Positions 26,985-38,600 of a stretch of 64,000 nt of DNA are shown here, piece after piece (position 1 is the first letter of the stretch; each line of letters begins with the position of its first letter). The DNA lies in assembly GCA_026874595.1 (NCBI GenBank), contig CM049309.1, positions 74,566,426 to 74,630,425 of the forward strand, read 5' to 3'. The notes below the pieces were generated by a model. That model was not told the origin of the DNA. It saw only the letters and a program-made list of their open reading frames with translations, and made no database searches. A program made the translations under genes and the position numbers. The stretch comes from Sipunculus nudus. Taxonomy: Eukaryota; Annelida; Sipuncula; Golfingiida; Sipunculidae.

Positions 26985-27351
26985 ATATATATATACACTT
27001 AATGTTTTATATATATAGGCCTTATATAGCATTGAGCCAGAGTGAAATGTTAATGATACTGATAGCATCTTTAATCAGACCGAGCAGGTATCTGAAATAA
27101 TGACCGAACTCCCATTCAGTCACCATTGGGCCTATATGGTTACTTAATTTTTCATGTACATGTACACACGATTTATTATAAGCTTTAACTATATACATTG
27201 TAACACGTCTTGTCATCGCAAATGACAGCAACCACACCTAATATTGAGCCCTGTGATATACGCATGGTGCTGCAGCAATCAAATTAAGGAACTTATATAC
27301 TTTTATAGACTTACTCGAAACGCGTGAGTTTAATTCATGAGCCATATGTAC
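23981..27351. other. intergenic sequence, no gene recognised
   Basis: AT-rich. Contains the solitary satellite monomer (24763-24793), a C run (24922-24930), AT-rich hairpins near 24990-25100, an imperfect 'GGACTCGAG/GACTTGAGCTCGAG' repeat block near 25850-25965, and an AT microsatellite at 26938-26996. Short frames here lack splice or family support. Confidence 0.5.
24763..24793 (-). repeat. solitary inverted monomer of the left-hand satellite
   Basis: The minus strand reads AGCATTAGATGGAGCAGACC then TACTGTAGGT. It matches the satellite variant near 507-537 (GCATTAGATGGAGCAGAACTACGGTAGGT) at about 27 of 29 positions. It stands alone in non-repetitive sequence. Confidence 0.75.
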
Positions 27352-27715
27352 ACTGTTAAAAGTTGCACGTAAAATAACGGTGCTTTGCACCGGCAGCAAA
27401 GTTGACAGTGCAATGGACCGTTATTTTACGTGCAAAGAAATAACGCAGTGCGTTAAATAACGTCGCATTGCACCGTAATTTTACAGCGCTTTGGGACGTA
27501 AATAAACGGTGCTTAGCCACGGGAAATAACGGGCATCTGTTATTTTACGGGACAATATGCCGTTATTTTACAGTGCTAAGAGACGTGAATAAACAGTGAT
27601 TTAAACTGGAATCAGGGCATTGCACTGTTATTTCACGGTGCTTTGATATGTAGAATAACAAAACATTGTTACTTTAATAAATAACAGTGCTTTGCACTTG
27701 GAGCTATACACTGTT
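27352..27715 (+). repeat. left terminal block: TA-CACTGTTAAAA terminus with CGTTATTTTACG subterminal repeats
   Basis: After TA (27350-27351 reading) comes CACTGTTAAAA, then CGTAAAATAACGG. About 360 bp follow in which CGTTATTTTACG/CGTAAAATAACG and GTGCTTTGCAC recur in both orientations. It matches the inverted terminus at 33570-33600. It may be one end of a 6.25-kb element or an independent MITE. Confidence 0.65.
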
Positions 27716-28379
27716 ACAGGTTTCCATAATCTTTCTCAAAACGTTTCTGTCTTGTCACTCCGGACGAACCCTTTATTTGTATCTGTGTACTTCAGGTTTC
27801 TCATAACATGTTTTTTAGATTTTACCAGTAAAATATTACGAACGAAGTCAGACCTCCTTATGATGATAGAGTTGTAACTTTCTGTTTGACAGTCAAGTGT
27901 CCCGAAAATCAAATCAGGATATCCACAGAGGGAAATGCATCTTGGCTAATTTGGGAAATGGCATTAAAAATGCATGCTCACACATAATATCACACCACTT
28001 CTTTATTGTATGAAATATTCAACAGGTCATCAACATGTACAACACGTGTACTTAATGTATATAGATATTCAGATTATACTGATCTTCCAAAAGGCATCAT
28101 TAGGAAGTAAACATATTTAAACATTTTGACCACACTGCCTGGCAGTTAAATCGTCTCCAACTAAACATATAACATTTGGCAATTAGTGCAATATTATTAT
28201 GATTACTATTATGAATGCTGTGTGTTATCTCATTAAGGTTGCTGATCTTTTTAACAATGGGGCCCAAATCTATTTATAATGTATCTTTGAAAAATAGATA
28301 AAAGTGCATCAGTAAATTTATAGTGTTGTAAATTAATGGTATCTTTAAAGTAAGAGATGGTCAGAACACAAGTCAAACA

Positions 28380-28570
28380 ATTGAAATGGATTTAACTTAT
28401 ATGTCACCAAATCTTTCTACAGTAAAGGCATCTACTTTGTGTGAAGCTTCTGATAATGAATTCCAAAATAAAGGTCCTTGGTAAATAAATGATTTTTGCA
28501 TCAATTAAATTCGAACTGGAGGGAGTTGAAGAGAATGCCTACACTGTAACGATGGTGCAAATGTAAACGT
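28380..28570 (-). pseudogene. possible LINE C-terminal remnant
   Basis: The minus strand reads GPLFWNSLSEASHKVDAFTV, ending in a stop. It resembles the 'GP.FWN.LP' motif found near the C-terminus of many LINE ORF2 proteins. It is short and has no conserved catalytic motif, so this is a resemblance call only. Confidence 0.35.
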
Positions 28571-28650
28571 TTTTCCATTAAAAATAATAAGATAATTACC
28601 TGATTTAATTAAGGTACTTAAACACAAGAATATTAAAAGTGAAATAGTCG

Positions 28651-28965
28651 TTAACTGATATTTCCTATATTGTTGAATATATTATAGAGGAAAATGCAGC
28701 AATAAAACATTAAATCTGACCAACAAGCTCTATTGACAGTGGGAGGGCAGTTAGAGGTGCATTCAATGACCCCAAAATCAAGAAACCTGAAGGTCTTTTT
28801 AGTCCCTTGGGATACTCCAGGGTAAATATCCAAAATGACGCAGAGCAAGCCTCCAGTGGAAGTAGAAATAACTTGCATGGGTTGAGTTTCTGGCCATCCA
28901 CCGTATGTTACACTGATGTTACAGTCCCCATCTTGAACATTCACAGGTGTTGGAGATCTCATTCC
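28651..28965 (-). CDS. putative terminal exon of an unrecognised minus-strand gene
   Basis: Preceded on the minus strand by an acceptor (TTTTGTATGCAG, exon starting at 28965). One frame is open for about 105 codons, containing DGDCNISVTYGGWPETQPMQ and GTKKTFRFLDFGVIECTSNC, and reads like real protein rather than repeat. However, the phase that joins it to the preceding exon gives a premature stop, so either the exon chain differs, the gene is decayed, or the frame is fortuitous. No family recognised. Confidence 0.35.
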   Translation of the reverse strand, partial: GMRSPTPVNVQDGDCNISVTYGGWPETQPMQVISTSTGGLLCVILDIYPGVSQGTKKTFRFLDFGVIECTSNCPPTVNRACWSDLMFYCCIFLYNIFNNIGNIS

Positions 28966-29400
28966 CTGCATACAAAATAATTAACAGAAAAGAGAGATTG
29001 TAAATGTAAGAAACATGAGAGAAATATGCAAGACTATAGTTCAGTGCAATTATCCCTTAAATTTTTATATTTTTTTCAAAGTCTGACGCTCTATCAATTT
29101 ACATTACAGAAAATAAACTTTTGTTCTTTCTTCACAAAATTTAAACAATAACTACAAAAATAGTTTTCTTATGGTCAATGGGAACCTTTAGAAGTGAAAA
29201 TAATTATACATTATTATATCAAATATATCTTTACATTTACATTACAGACAATTACTGGCCAAGATTTTGTTCTATCTCCACAAAAAAATAAACAATTTCA
29301 ACATTTTTCTTTATATATGTATTTACTTAAAAAAGGTTAAAACTATCTTTAATACTTGCTGAATATATTAACACAAATATAATAGTTTTGAAAGAATTAC

Positions 29401-29481
29401 CTCTCCTCCATCTGCAATCCCATATTATCCTTGCATTCTCCAAACAGTGAAGGCAGTATCCTGTATATAGGAGCTTTACTT
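29401..29481 (-). CDS. putative internal exon of the unrecognised minus-strand gene
   Basis: Bounded by acceptor TTTGCAG and donor GTAATT on the minus strand; 81 bp, so phase-neutral. Two frames are open: one reads APIYRILPSLFGECKDNMGL, the other LLYTGYCLHCLENARIIWDC. The second continues in phase from the exon at 30428-30610 but stops soon in the next exon. Function unknown. Confidence 0.35.
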
Positions 29482-29509
29482 CTGCAAATACAAATACACA
29501 GACAATGCA

Positions 29510-29512
<3 letters not shown>

Positions 29513-29562
<50 letters not shown>
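29513..29562. repeat. (AT)n microsatellite
   Basis: Perfect dinucleotide run of about 50 bp. Confidence 0.95.
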
Positions 29563-29566
<4 letters not shown>

Positions 29567-30427
29567 GTGATACGAATCAGTTTTAAAATCATACTCAATG
29601 ACTGAAAGTTGATCGATTAATAATCAATTTTTTTCATTTTATGTGCCATATTATTAACATAAAATCTGTTGTATAAATAGCTAAATATTGACAGAGTAAA
29701 TTAAGCCTAGCATGTACATCACACTGAAAGGTCAAGACTATACTTGTTAATACTTATTCACTGCATAAAGATAACATTAATACTGTTTCCTGTTAAGTGT
29801 CCATCTTTCTAAAATCTATGAGAGAGTTAGAATATTTCATTGGAATAAAGAGACTTCTTTTGAATGTGCACACCTGATCGTATATGAAAGCTTATGGAAA
29901 AAAATACATGATTTGATGATTTAATTATGAAATGTCCTTTTCCAGAATGATTTCTACCGACAATAGACCTGACGATGTATTTTTAAAGGCACAAATGAAA
30001 GTATGTGTAAATATGAAGTAATTAACAGTAAGGCTATGGGCCTGGATTTTATTTATTGTAACTGTAAATAATTATATTATGAATATTTAATAACCAGAAT
30101 ATCTGCAATGTTTTATAGGGAGCAATATAATATAATGTTCCAAACTGCATACAATTAAAAAAAATAGCCAATAATCAGCAGGTTTGACAAATGACACTGT
30201 AAGGTTAGAGATGGTCAGGTTAGCGTGGCTCAGCTCCAAGCAGCAAGCCAAAAAGTTTATTAGAATAAAATGAATGGAGAGAATGAGAAACAGGCAGGCG
30301 AATTTAGCTCAGCATCACTGCTAATGTTCAATATGTAAGATACTTGTTTCACAGATTATTAAACTCATCAGCTTATTCAAATTGCCATGGACTTTACAAA
30401 AGAAAATATGATCAAATTCAAACTTAC

Positions 30428-30610
30428 CTTGGTGTACCTTTTCTGCATTGTTCTCTGCTAGGAATTTACCCTGCAACTGCTTGCCAGTGTAGTTGTGCAC
30501 CTTGCACATCTTGCATTTGTACTTTGTTCACAGCTATAAGTTTGGTAAGGCGTGGAACATTTACGTCATCTTTCCTCTAATCATTGATGCACGTATGGCT
30601 CTCTGAACAC
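30428..30610 (-). pseudogene. putative degenerate exon of the unrecognised minus-strand gene
   Basis: Acceptor CTTGTGCAG and donor GTAAGT on the minus strand, 183 bp. Protein-like stretches lie in two frames: VPRLTKLIAVNKVQMQDVQG then HWQAVA in one, and GKFLAENNAEKVHQ in the other. Joining them needs a one-base shift at a GGG, and a further shift is needed upstream. This looks like a coding exon damaged by indels, or a sequence error. No family recognised. Confidence 0.35.
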
Positions 30611-30980
30611 CTGCACAAGTAGAACAAATTCTAGGAGTATATAAAAAAAGAACTGATAAACATGTAACCAACGAAAGACAATATCAGCACCAGGCATATT
30701 AATAATATTTACAAAGTGCAGGTATATAAATTAATAAACAAAAGTGCTTTATTGCATATAAAAATGGTAAATATTGGGTCAACAAATGTTTTTACTCAGT
30801 GTATAAACAGAAAGGTGCAAAAACAGCATCACATGTGTACAAGGATTTATAAATAGGAAGCAATATATGCAGTACAGCCTTTATATTACAAAATGATGTA
30901 ACATTTGTAATTGCATTTACATATACTAGCTATTATAATATAACAAGGGCTACAGGCATAATGCAAACCTGCGTAATCTT

Positions 30981-32026
30981 TCCGGGTTCCCTGATGATAA
31001 ACTTGACTATTATTTGAAAAGTTATTATTTTTTAAGGTGTGACAAGTACATGTATAAAGCAAGTACTACCAATTTTGAATCTTAGTACAAGTATAAATGC
31101 GCTCAGTCTGATGCATACTGATGGATGAGATGTGGTATACCCCATTACAAAGGCCTATATGTGAGTGAGGGGGTGTCAAAAACCCCATCCAACCCACATT
31201 ATGAATGGAAATTGCAACCCTGTGCAACAGAGTTGGGGGGGGGGGGGGGGGGGGGTCTCTGGCAAATTTTTAGTTGAGCAAACCTGGACATTACAGATGG
31301 TTTCACTAGGCCTTGCTAGAACAATTTGTGGGGGGGGGGGGGGGGGGGGGATCAATGAGCTATGTTTTCCAACAAAAGTTCAATAACTTTTGTACTGGTA
31401 TCAGTGAACGACAGTGACAGAGGTGGTGTCTTCCCTGTAGCTCAAATGACTTACAGTCAGCTGAGCTAAAAAGGCAGTATATTATTATGTGATGTTTAAA
31501 CATACATAAATCCGGGTTCCCTGATAATAAACTTGACTATTATTTGAAAAGTTATTATTTTTTAAGGTGTGACAAGTACATGTATAAAGCAAGTACTACC
31601 AATTTTGAATCTTAGTACAAGTATAAATGCGCTCAGTCTGATGCATACTGATGGATGAGATGTGGTATACCCCATTACAAAGGCCTATATGTGAGTGAGG
31701 GAGTGTCAAAAAACCCCATCCAACCCACATTATGAAAGGAAACTGCAACCCTGTACAACAGAGTTGGGGGAGGGGGGGGGGGGGTGTCTCTGGCAAATTT
31801 TTAGTTGAGCAAACCTGGACATTACAGATGGTTTCACTAGGCCTTGCTAGAACAATTTGTGTGTGTGTGGGGGGGGGGATCAATGAGCTATGTTTTCCAA
31901 CAAAAGTTCAATAACTTTAGTACTGGTATCAGTAAACGACAGTGACAGAGGTGGTGTCTTCCCTGTAGCTCAAATGACTTACAGTCAGCTGAGCTAAAAA
32001 GGCAGTATATTATTATGTGATGTTTA
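30981..32026. repeat. 530-bp tandem duplication with G homopolymers
   Basis: 30981-31510 and 31511-32026 are near-identical, both starting TCCGGGTTCCCTGAT. Each carries two G runs (31233-31254 and 31330-31350 in copy 1; interrupted runs near 31765-31784 and 31860-31879 in copy 2). Each ends with the reverse-oriented element head AGTCAGCTGAGCTAAAAA. The unit lies in the intron just downstream of the exon at 32034-32126. Copy 2 keeps that exon's donor as GTAAGT; the copy 1 equivalent reads GTATGT. Confidence 0.9.
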
Positions 32027-32033
32027 AACTTAC

Positions 32034-32126
32034 ATAATTCCTATTCTTAAGAAATAGGAAAGTTGCCATGATGGTATCCAAATCTTCTTTGAATTTGCCA
32101 CACTGATGGAAATGCTTGACCATTTT
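32034..32126 (-). CDS. putative first coding exon of the unrecognised minus-strand gene
   Basis: A strong acceptor on the minus strand (CTGTTTATGTTTTCAG) and a consensus donor (GTAAGT) bound 93 bp that is fully open in one frame. It reads K, then MVKHFHQCGKFKEDLDTIMA, then TFLFLKNRNY. The ATG two codons in could be the start, making the upstream exon 5' untranslated. It is the best-bounded exon of this gene. No named domain is recognised, and the protein is not homologous to anything I can name. Confidence 0.5.
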
Positions 32127-32502
32127 CTGAAAACATAAACAGTATTTGGCTGTGCCTTAGCAGCCTTAATTTTCAGGCTCTCTCTCCCTCTCTCTCTCTC
32201 TCAAAAAGACTGGCTAAAATGTTAGCACTTTGGCTAGCATGGTATGTTTTTTTTCTTCTAAAACATGTTAAGAAATTTAGGAAATTGTCTCAAAGCTGTT
32301 AATTATTTGTTTAGTTTGTGTTTACTCTCTGTTTAAGCATCTGTTAAAAATATTTAAAAAAAAATAAAGAGACTTTGATATCTTAATTTCTCTGGTTGAC
32401 ATGTAAGTGGGAAAACCTTATTCAAGGCCTCATTTAAAATCTAGTAAATAAATAATTCAAAACTGTTTTCAGTGGTGCCTTTACCAATATTTCACCTTTA
32501 AG

Positions 32503-32602
<100 letters not shown>

Positions 32603-33295
32603 CATGTATATTTATACCATTCATGCATGATATACACCCAGACATGGCCAGGTGTGTGTGTTAGTGGGTCGGAGGGGGGGGGGGGGTTCTCTTTTTCCTA
32701 ATTGGCAATTCCCTGAAACTAAAAAAGCCTTTATCATTAATGATAAACATTGGCATCAATGCAGGGAATGGGGGTTATATATCCAACCCCCCCACTTTTT
32801 TAACAAGGGGGGATTGGTCAATGTAATCATCCCCAACACTGATATTGAGCAAGTATAACAATTACTTTTATATATTGGACATGTAATATATTAATAATTA
32901 GAAAACTTGACTTTGTTTCCATTTCTGAGTTAACTGAAATTTAAGGTTATCTAATAATCTAAACATGGTTTAGAGTTGACATTTAATGGAAACATAAAAC
33001 CTGCACTTAATTAATATATAATATCAACATCACACAAATGTCACACATTATAAAAGGTGTATATATATAATATAAATACACATATATACATAATATATAT
33101 TTCCATTTCAATCACTCTTCTACCCCTGCCAGTGACAGTCGCCCCCCCCCCCCCCCCCCCCAACTGAGGGAACACACGAACGAGACTGGCCTCGTACCAC
33201 TATACCATTACCAACGTACACTATACACCAGTATTAGAATAACAACTAACACAGTAAACAGATTTATGCCTACATATTAAAGAAGAACATTTTAC

Positions 33296-33400
33296 CAATG
33301 AAGATGCTGGGTAACTTCTGCGACTTTCAGCAGCCAGCAGACGGACAAAAATGGCTTCTCTTCCCGCCGTGGAGTCAAAAGATCCAGGATGTTGACGTCA
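33296..33400 (-). promoter_or_regulatory. promoter-like segment and possible non-coding first exon (minus strand)
   Basis: A GC-richer island in AT-rich DNA. It carries an E2F-like TTCCCGCC (33361-33368) and a full CRE palindrome TGACGTCA (33393-33400), and CACGTG (33461-33466) lies nearby. On the minus strand a transcript through it would reach a donor CATTG|GTAAAATG at 33296/33295, upstream of the exon at 32034-32126. The start site is not determinable. Confidence 0.35.
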
Positions 33401-33439
33401 TGAGTGGCCCCGCTGATCACATGACGCGCGGTTTATATC

Positions 33440-33601
33440 ATCTGTACCGTCTGCTTTACACACGTGTCACACCATTTTCACAGACGCTCATCATTTTACG
33501 TTGCATTTGCGCGTTATTCAACGCACAAGAGCGTCTACATTGCAAAGCGGCGTAAATTTACAGTCTTATGCGCCGTTATTTTACGGTAATTTTTAACAGT
33601 G
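33440..33601 (-). repeat. right terminal block, inverted relative to 27352
   Basis: Contains GCGTTATTCAACGC and CGCCGTTATTTTACGG, ending TTTTTAACAGTG followed by TA. It is the inverted counterpart of the left terminal block. Confidence 0.65.
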
Positions 33602-35520
33602 TATGCAAGGGCATACATGTTCAATACTTTCAGATTAAAAATCAAACGTTTGGACTTTGGATAAACTGATTGTTTTGTTTAATTACAATATCCTCAAAGC
33701 AAAAGCCATGCTTTAATTTAAGGTTACATAAATTTTATTTAAGAATAAGTGATAATGTTTCTGCAATTTGCGCAGTTATTCATGAACTAGTGATTATTTA
33801 TTATTCATTAAATTTTAAGAACATTTATGCAGTATTTCATTAACTTTTAAGTATTTATATTACGGAAATATACATAATATTATATATATATTGATTAAAT
33901 TACTGTAAATGATTTGACGCAACATACAAAATTTGTCTGTAGGTAGTTTATCTGCAGTTAAACGTTTAATTACAATACAGGAAATTTTTTTTTAGTTCAG
34001 TTTTGAACTGAAAGAAGTAACACTGATACTTGATATCTTATAGATTTATATTATTACATCTGCCGCCTTAAAGATGAAATGACTGTTACTCCTACATAGG
34101 TCTGGGTGAAAGATTGTTATATTATTCACGTTACAAGGTTTAAACAAACGTGTCCCTCTGAAAACTTGAGGAAGGCTGAGGTCGGGGTAGAAAGCCCACC
34201 CATGGGCGTCTTGCCCCAGGACTGGGGTAAAACGCCCATGTTTACGGAATTTTACTTTTCCTATTTGATTAAATGTTTTCTTTGGTTTCTCAAAATTTTC
34301 ATTTATTATATATTTTCACAATGGAAACTATTCTTTATGGAATAAGAAATAAGATTTAAATCTATATTCGAAATGGCAACAAAGATTTTCTCTTAGGGTG
34401 GGCGTCTTGCCCCGGTCTACCCTGCACACTTTTGGTGAGTGCATATTTAACTATTAAAATAAAGTTAATTATGTGTATCCTGCAGTGTAACTTTTTTTAT
34501 TAATAGTGTGTTCTTTTCTGTGTATTTCATAATGAAATATACTTGTCTGAAGTCTGAGCGATCTTTTGAATTACTTTAGCAAACAACTAGGAGACTTCTC
34601 TTTCATGCATGTGTGGCGAAAAATTCCCTTTTATCAAAATTGATATAATTGCGTTGTTATCAACTAAAAGCCTATATCAGGGAATCTGACGTTATATGTT
34701 TCCATATTTTGTCCAGTTTTATAATGTATTTTTAGACAGATTCATCTATTTTCTGCAATATCGTAACTTTTTAAATACACAAATCAAATGATTTGTACAA
34801 TTAGGCCTACAATTGGATAGCCTATCTTGATGCATAGTCCATTATAGCGGCATGAACTGAGGCAGCAAACATATGCCACCGAACGTCCATAACCACTGAT
34901 AACTAAATTCACGAGACGGGCCTGGTCCGTTTGTCATGGTTTATATTCCATTAGTCCTGCCGTGCTTCATCAATACTGCACAAAGCTGTACAAAGACTTT
35001 GACAATCGCAGCTTCCCTTCGTTTTCTGTGGCGGGAACATCGATCGAAGCCTGCAATTTGATTTAATCATTGTTTAGTTTAGTAAATTACCTTTAACATT
35101 TTATTTTCAGTCAGTTTTATTCTATAATAAATGAATAGGGAGAACACATATATCTGCTAAGCAAATTTATAATTAATAAAAAATAAGGATAAATGTTATT
35201 TAATGTCATTTTTTAAAACGGTATATCCGTCTGCAACGTACACGCCCGATCATTGCCGAAACACCAGTGCCGAAGAGTCCCGAATACTTGATTTATGAAG
35301 GCCAACTATTTTGTCGTTTACTGGTCTAGACAGTAAATCCAATCTAGTGAAAATCTGCATATCATTATATATATTTGTTATTCTCTATTTTTAGGTCATT
35401 TTAGAAACATCTTCATTGAAATGCAAAGATGAATTCTAAAAATATAAAATAACATTATTTTCTTATAAGTAACCCATTATAAATTGTTTCATTTGATTTG
35501 GAGTTGTAAACACATACTGC
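33602..35520. other. intergenic sequence upstream of SZT2
   Basis: AT-rich with slightly GC-richer patches near 34970-35050 and 35215-35290. A pair of 'GGGCGTCTTGCCCC' motifs lies near 34204-34217 and 34400-34413. No gene, tRNA or strong core promoter recognised. Confidence 0.5.
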
Positions 35521-35561
35521 ATGAACAGTTTGCAGATAACTTTCTCTTCGCGGACCACAAG

Positions 35562-35648
35562 ATGTCATGGCCGAAAACGCAGTTTAAAGATACTGATGGG
35601 AAAATATCGAGTAATGTAGGTTTACCCTACCATGACAGACGAAAATAA
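35562..35648 (+). promoter_or_regulatory. possible uORF overlapping the SZT2 start
   Basis: An ATG at 35562 opens a 28-codon frame that stops at 35646-35648, 17 bases into the SZT2 coding sequence in another frame. A second ATG at 35567 gives a 6-codon frame (MAENAV). Both matter only if the 5' untranslated region reaches this far, which the sequence alone does not show. Confidence 0.35.
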
Positions 35649-35664
35649 TGAAGAAGATGTGCAG
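35632..35664 (+). CDS. SZT2: SZT2 exon 1 (coding part)
   Basis: The ATG at 35632 gives MTDENNEEDVQ, then donor CAG|GTAAAA. Eleven codons, phase 0. Its acidic start and its length before the conserved block match the short acidic N-terminus of the human protein. Exon 1 was located by phase and similarity of layout, so it is less certain than the later exons. Confidence 0.75.
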
Positions 35665-38600
35665 GTAAAAACCTCGGGCATGCATGTTATGGGAAGATTT
35701 GCATTATTTATTGCAACAAAATGTATTCGTTCACTTACATTCAGAGCAATTTAATGGGTTGCCAAACGGCTGTCAAAGTGTCAGCTGAGCAGTGGTGAAT
35801 GTAGGATGTATGGACTGTAATTAGGTAATTTTGGCTGAAGTGCACCACCATTTATGTCAATGTATATAATTCGTGCTTTTGGAAGCTACTGCCTCATTTG
35901 CATCATCCGTATGAGTTGCATTATATTATTTTTTAGAAGTTGATTTAGAAATATGGATTTTTGAAGAAACTATTCTAATTTTCTAATTTCCCATATTTTT
36001 TCTGATATGGCTGCAACATTGTTTTTTTTTTTGCACGAATGTAGAATAACCCACATACCTCTATGAGGCATGACATTTGAATGAACAGAAAACGTTTTTG
36101 TAACCATCTTCTTCTGTCTTAATTTTGTCACTTGTTTTCAACTGCCTCTTACTTCTTCATTACATTAATTCAAATCACCATTAGGCATTACATCCGTCCA
36201 TATACGGACATCGCTAGTCAAGACAGTGTGTAAGTGATCCAACATTCGCTCCTTTTTTTCTTTATTTTTTTACTATTCTTAGTTAACAAAAAAAGCAATG
36301 TTGTCCTTCCCATGATGGGCGGTGGGGAAGGAGATGCCTTCCTGCAACAATGCCCCCTCTTCCTCTCCCCCCCCCTTCCTCTGGACACAGCATGACTTGT
36401 TCCACTCCAGTGCACTAGTGTAACCAGTGTACCTAGAGATATCATAGGGTTGGGATCGTTGTTAAACCCAGACTCCCAGTTGTGACTAGAGATAAATAAA
36501 GCCAGAGGTCTGTGGCTCTGTATGTACTACAGATCTACAAATGGCCCTGGGAACTTAATTAACACTGATCACTATGCATGACAGATCAAAGGGATTAGGA
36601 CCATGCTCAATGATTATGAATATATATGAACAATTTTGTAATTTTCGTCTCACAAGACATATTTGGTAATTCAATTGAACGTGAATTCTTGTGAATGAAA
36701 TATGCAATGTTATGCACCTAAAACCAAAACATATTTTACCTGTAAGTACATGCTATGTGCACACATTGAGGATGATTTTTTATGAAAGTTTGTGTATATA
36801 TATAGTTGCTAAACTGGTCTTAATGCTGTCAAATGTGCACTAAACATAAGCAATCCCAGTCTTGAGAAGTAAAACTGAGAATCAATATTCCTGGAGAGAA
36901 ATAGCTCAGTTTGTCACACTTGTTGGTTAAAATTTTCATCATTTGAGGCAAATGTTTGTATTCTGGTCATCACTGGTCATATAAAGGTTTTAATCAGGCA
37001 TTATTCATAGCTTTTACAGCACATGAAGAGTCTGGCCAGTAACATGTTTGAATTACCTTTTCTACAGGTGATAGATAGTGGTCATGTTTACCTGTTGATG
37101 AAAAAAGGATGCCGCATCTCAAGGAACATTCGGGCATCCTGGTACTTCAGACACATCAATGGAACCATCACGGAGTTAGGAGACCATGTGAGTTATGCTG
37201 GTTTTGTATACCAGGCAGGTTGACTGCTTGCCGGAGGAAAGTAAATTTATGTTGCAGAAAATGGTGGTACGGCAGTCAAAAGTGGCGGGCCACTACTTGC
37301 CTGAGTCAGCCTGACTGAGCAAGTGGGTCCAACATAAACCTTCACACAAACTCAGCAAAGCCTGAAGTTGTCTTAAGTTAGCCATTTTCTTTCTTGGAGA
37401 ATTGAAATCATATTGTACTACCTCAATCTTAAATTACATATATGTTAATCTGTGCAATTGCTTAAGATAATTATTTTTAATGAACAAGCATTTTAACATG
37501 TTTTTTTGCAAAAGAATCATGTGGAACACACTTTTTGTGTTTCTGATTACAATCATTTATTTTTGTATGACAAGTAAAAATTCATGTAAGGCAAGTGAAA
37601 GCTAGATGTATAGATATTGTCAGCCCCTTATACATGTCTAGTGGTCTCTGTCAAAGTGATGATGATGTTTTGGTTTAAATACTTTAAATACCATATTTAA
37701 GATTCACTCCAGATGATGTTCATTTATTTTGATGAAGTGAAATCCAGAATTCTAGGTTACTTTACCTTTATACTTCATGAATTGATAATGTACATGTGGT
37801 GTTCGTGAAATGCAAACTTGCATAATATTGATAAAAAGGTTCCGTCATTTATGTTTGATTAAAAACACCCTCTAGTGTTCATTCTTTGAACAAACTGAGA
37901 ACTTCACCCAGGAGACATTCACATGATGAAATTCAATTTTATACATAAATAAAAATGATGATTTACAAAATTAGTTGATAAATTATACAGCTATTAATGG
38001 CTAAATGATTTAAGTGCCACTTTAGTAATGATAAAAAATGTTGATGCAGTGCAGTTTCAAGCATAACTACCAGAAAATCAACTGTGGTACCATTTCAAGG
38101 AAACTCCTTCTCTTTACATTTCACATCCCCATCCTTACAAAATATTACTTATTCCATGAAGTCCTTATGACAAAAGACCCATGTTATTGTAATTTGATTT
38201 GAAATAATTCTTATCAAATGGAATTGAACAGACTACATTACCCTCTTTACTACACCTATGCTGCTGGTGTATTTACAGCCTTCAGTGCATTGTGGGGTTT
38301 GAATTTCAGTGCTGATAAATCCTAACCAGCAGAGTCATAGTCTTGTGAGTCCAGTTCTGTGTAATGTGATGTCATTCTTCATAATGTTTTAAACAGGATC
38401 ACAGGAGCCCACAGTTTCTGGTTGAAGAATTTTACAACACTCTTGCTTTGCCACCTGTGTAACTAGAAGCACCAGTGCATTGTTGGCTGCATATTTTGAA
38501 GCCAGAAAACCCTAACTGGTTGTTCTCATGTGAATCTGATTCTGGGCGTTGCCCATTTCCTGTAATCTCACAGTGCTTTTACAGTTTTTCCTATTGACAG

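Noticed and set aside
34842-34937. Minus-strand 31-codon frame starting MTNGPGPSREF near a possible divergent SZT2 promoter
   Set aside because: Short, no splice signal or family resemblance; within chance expectation.
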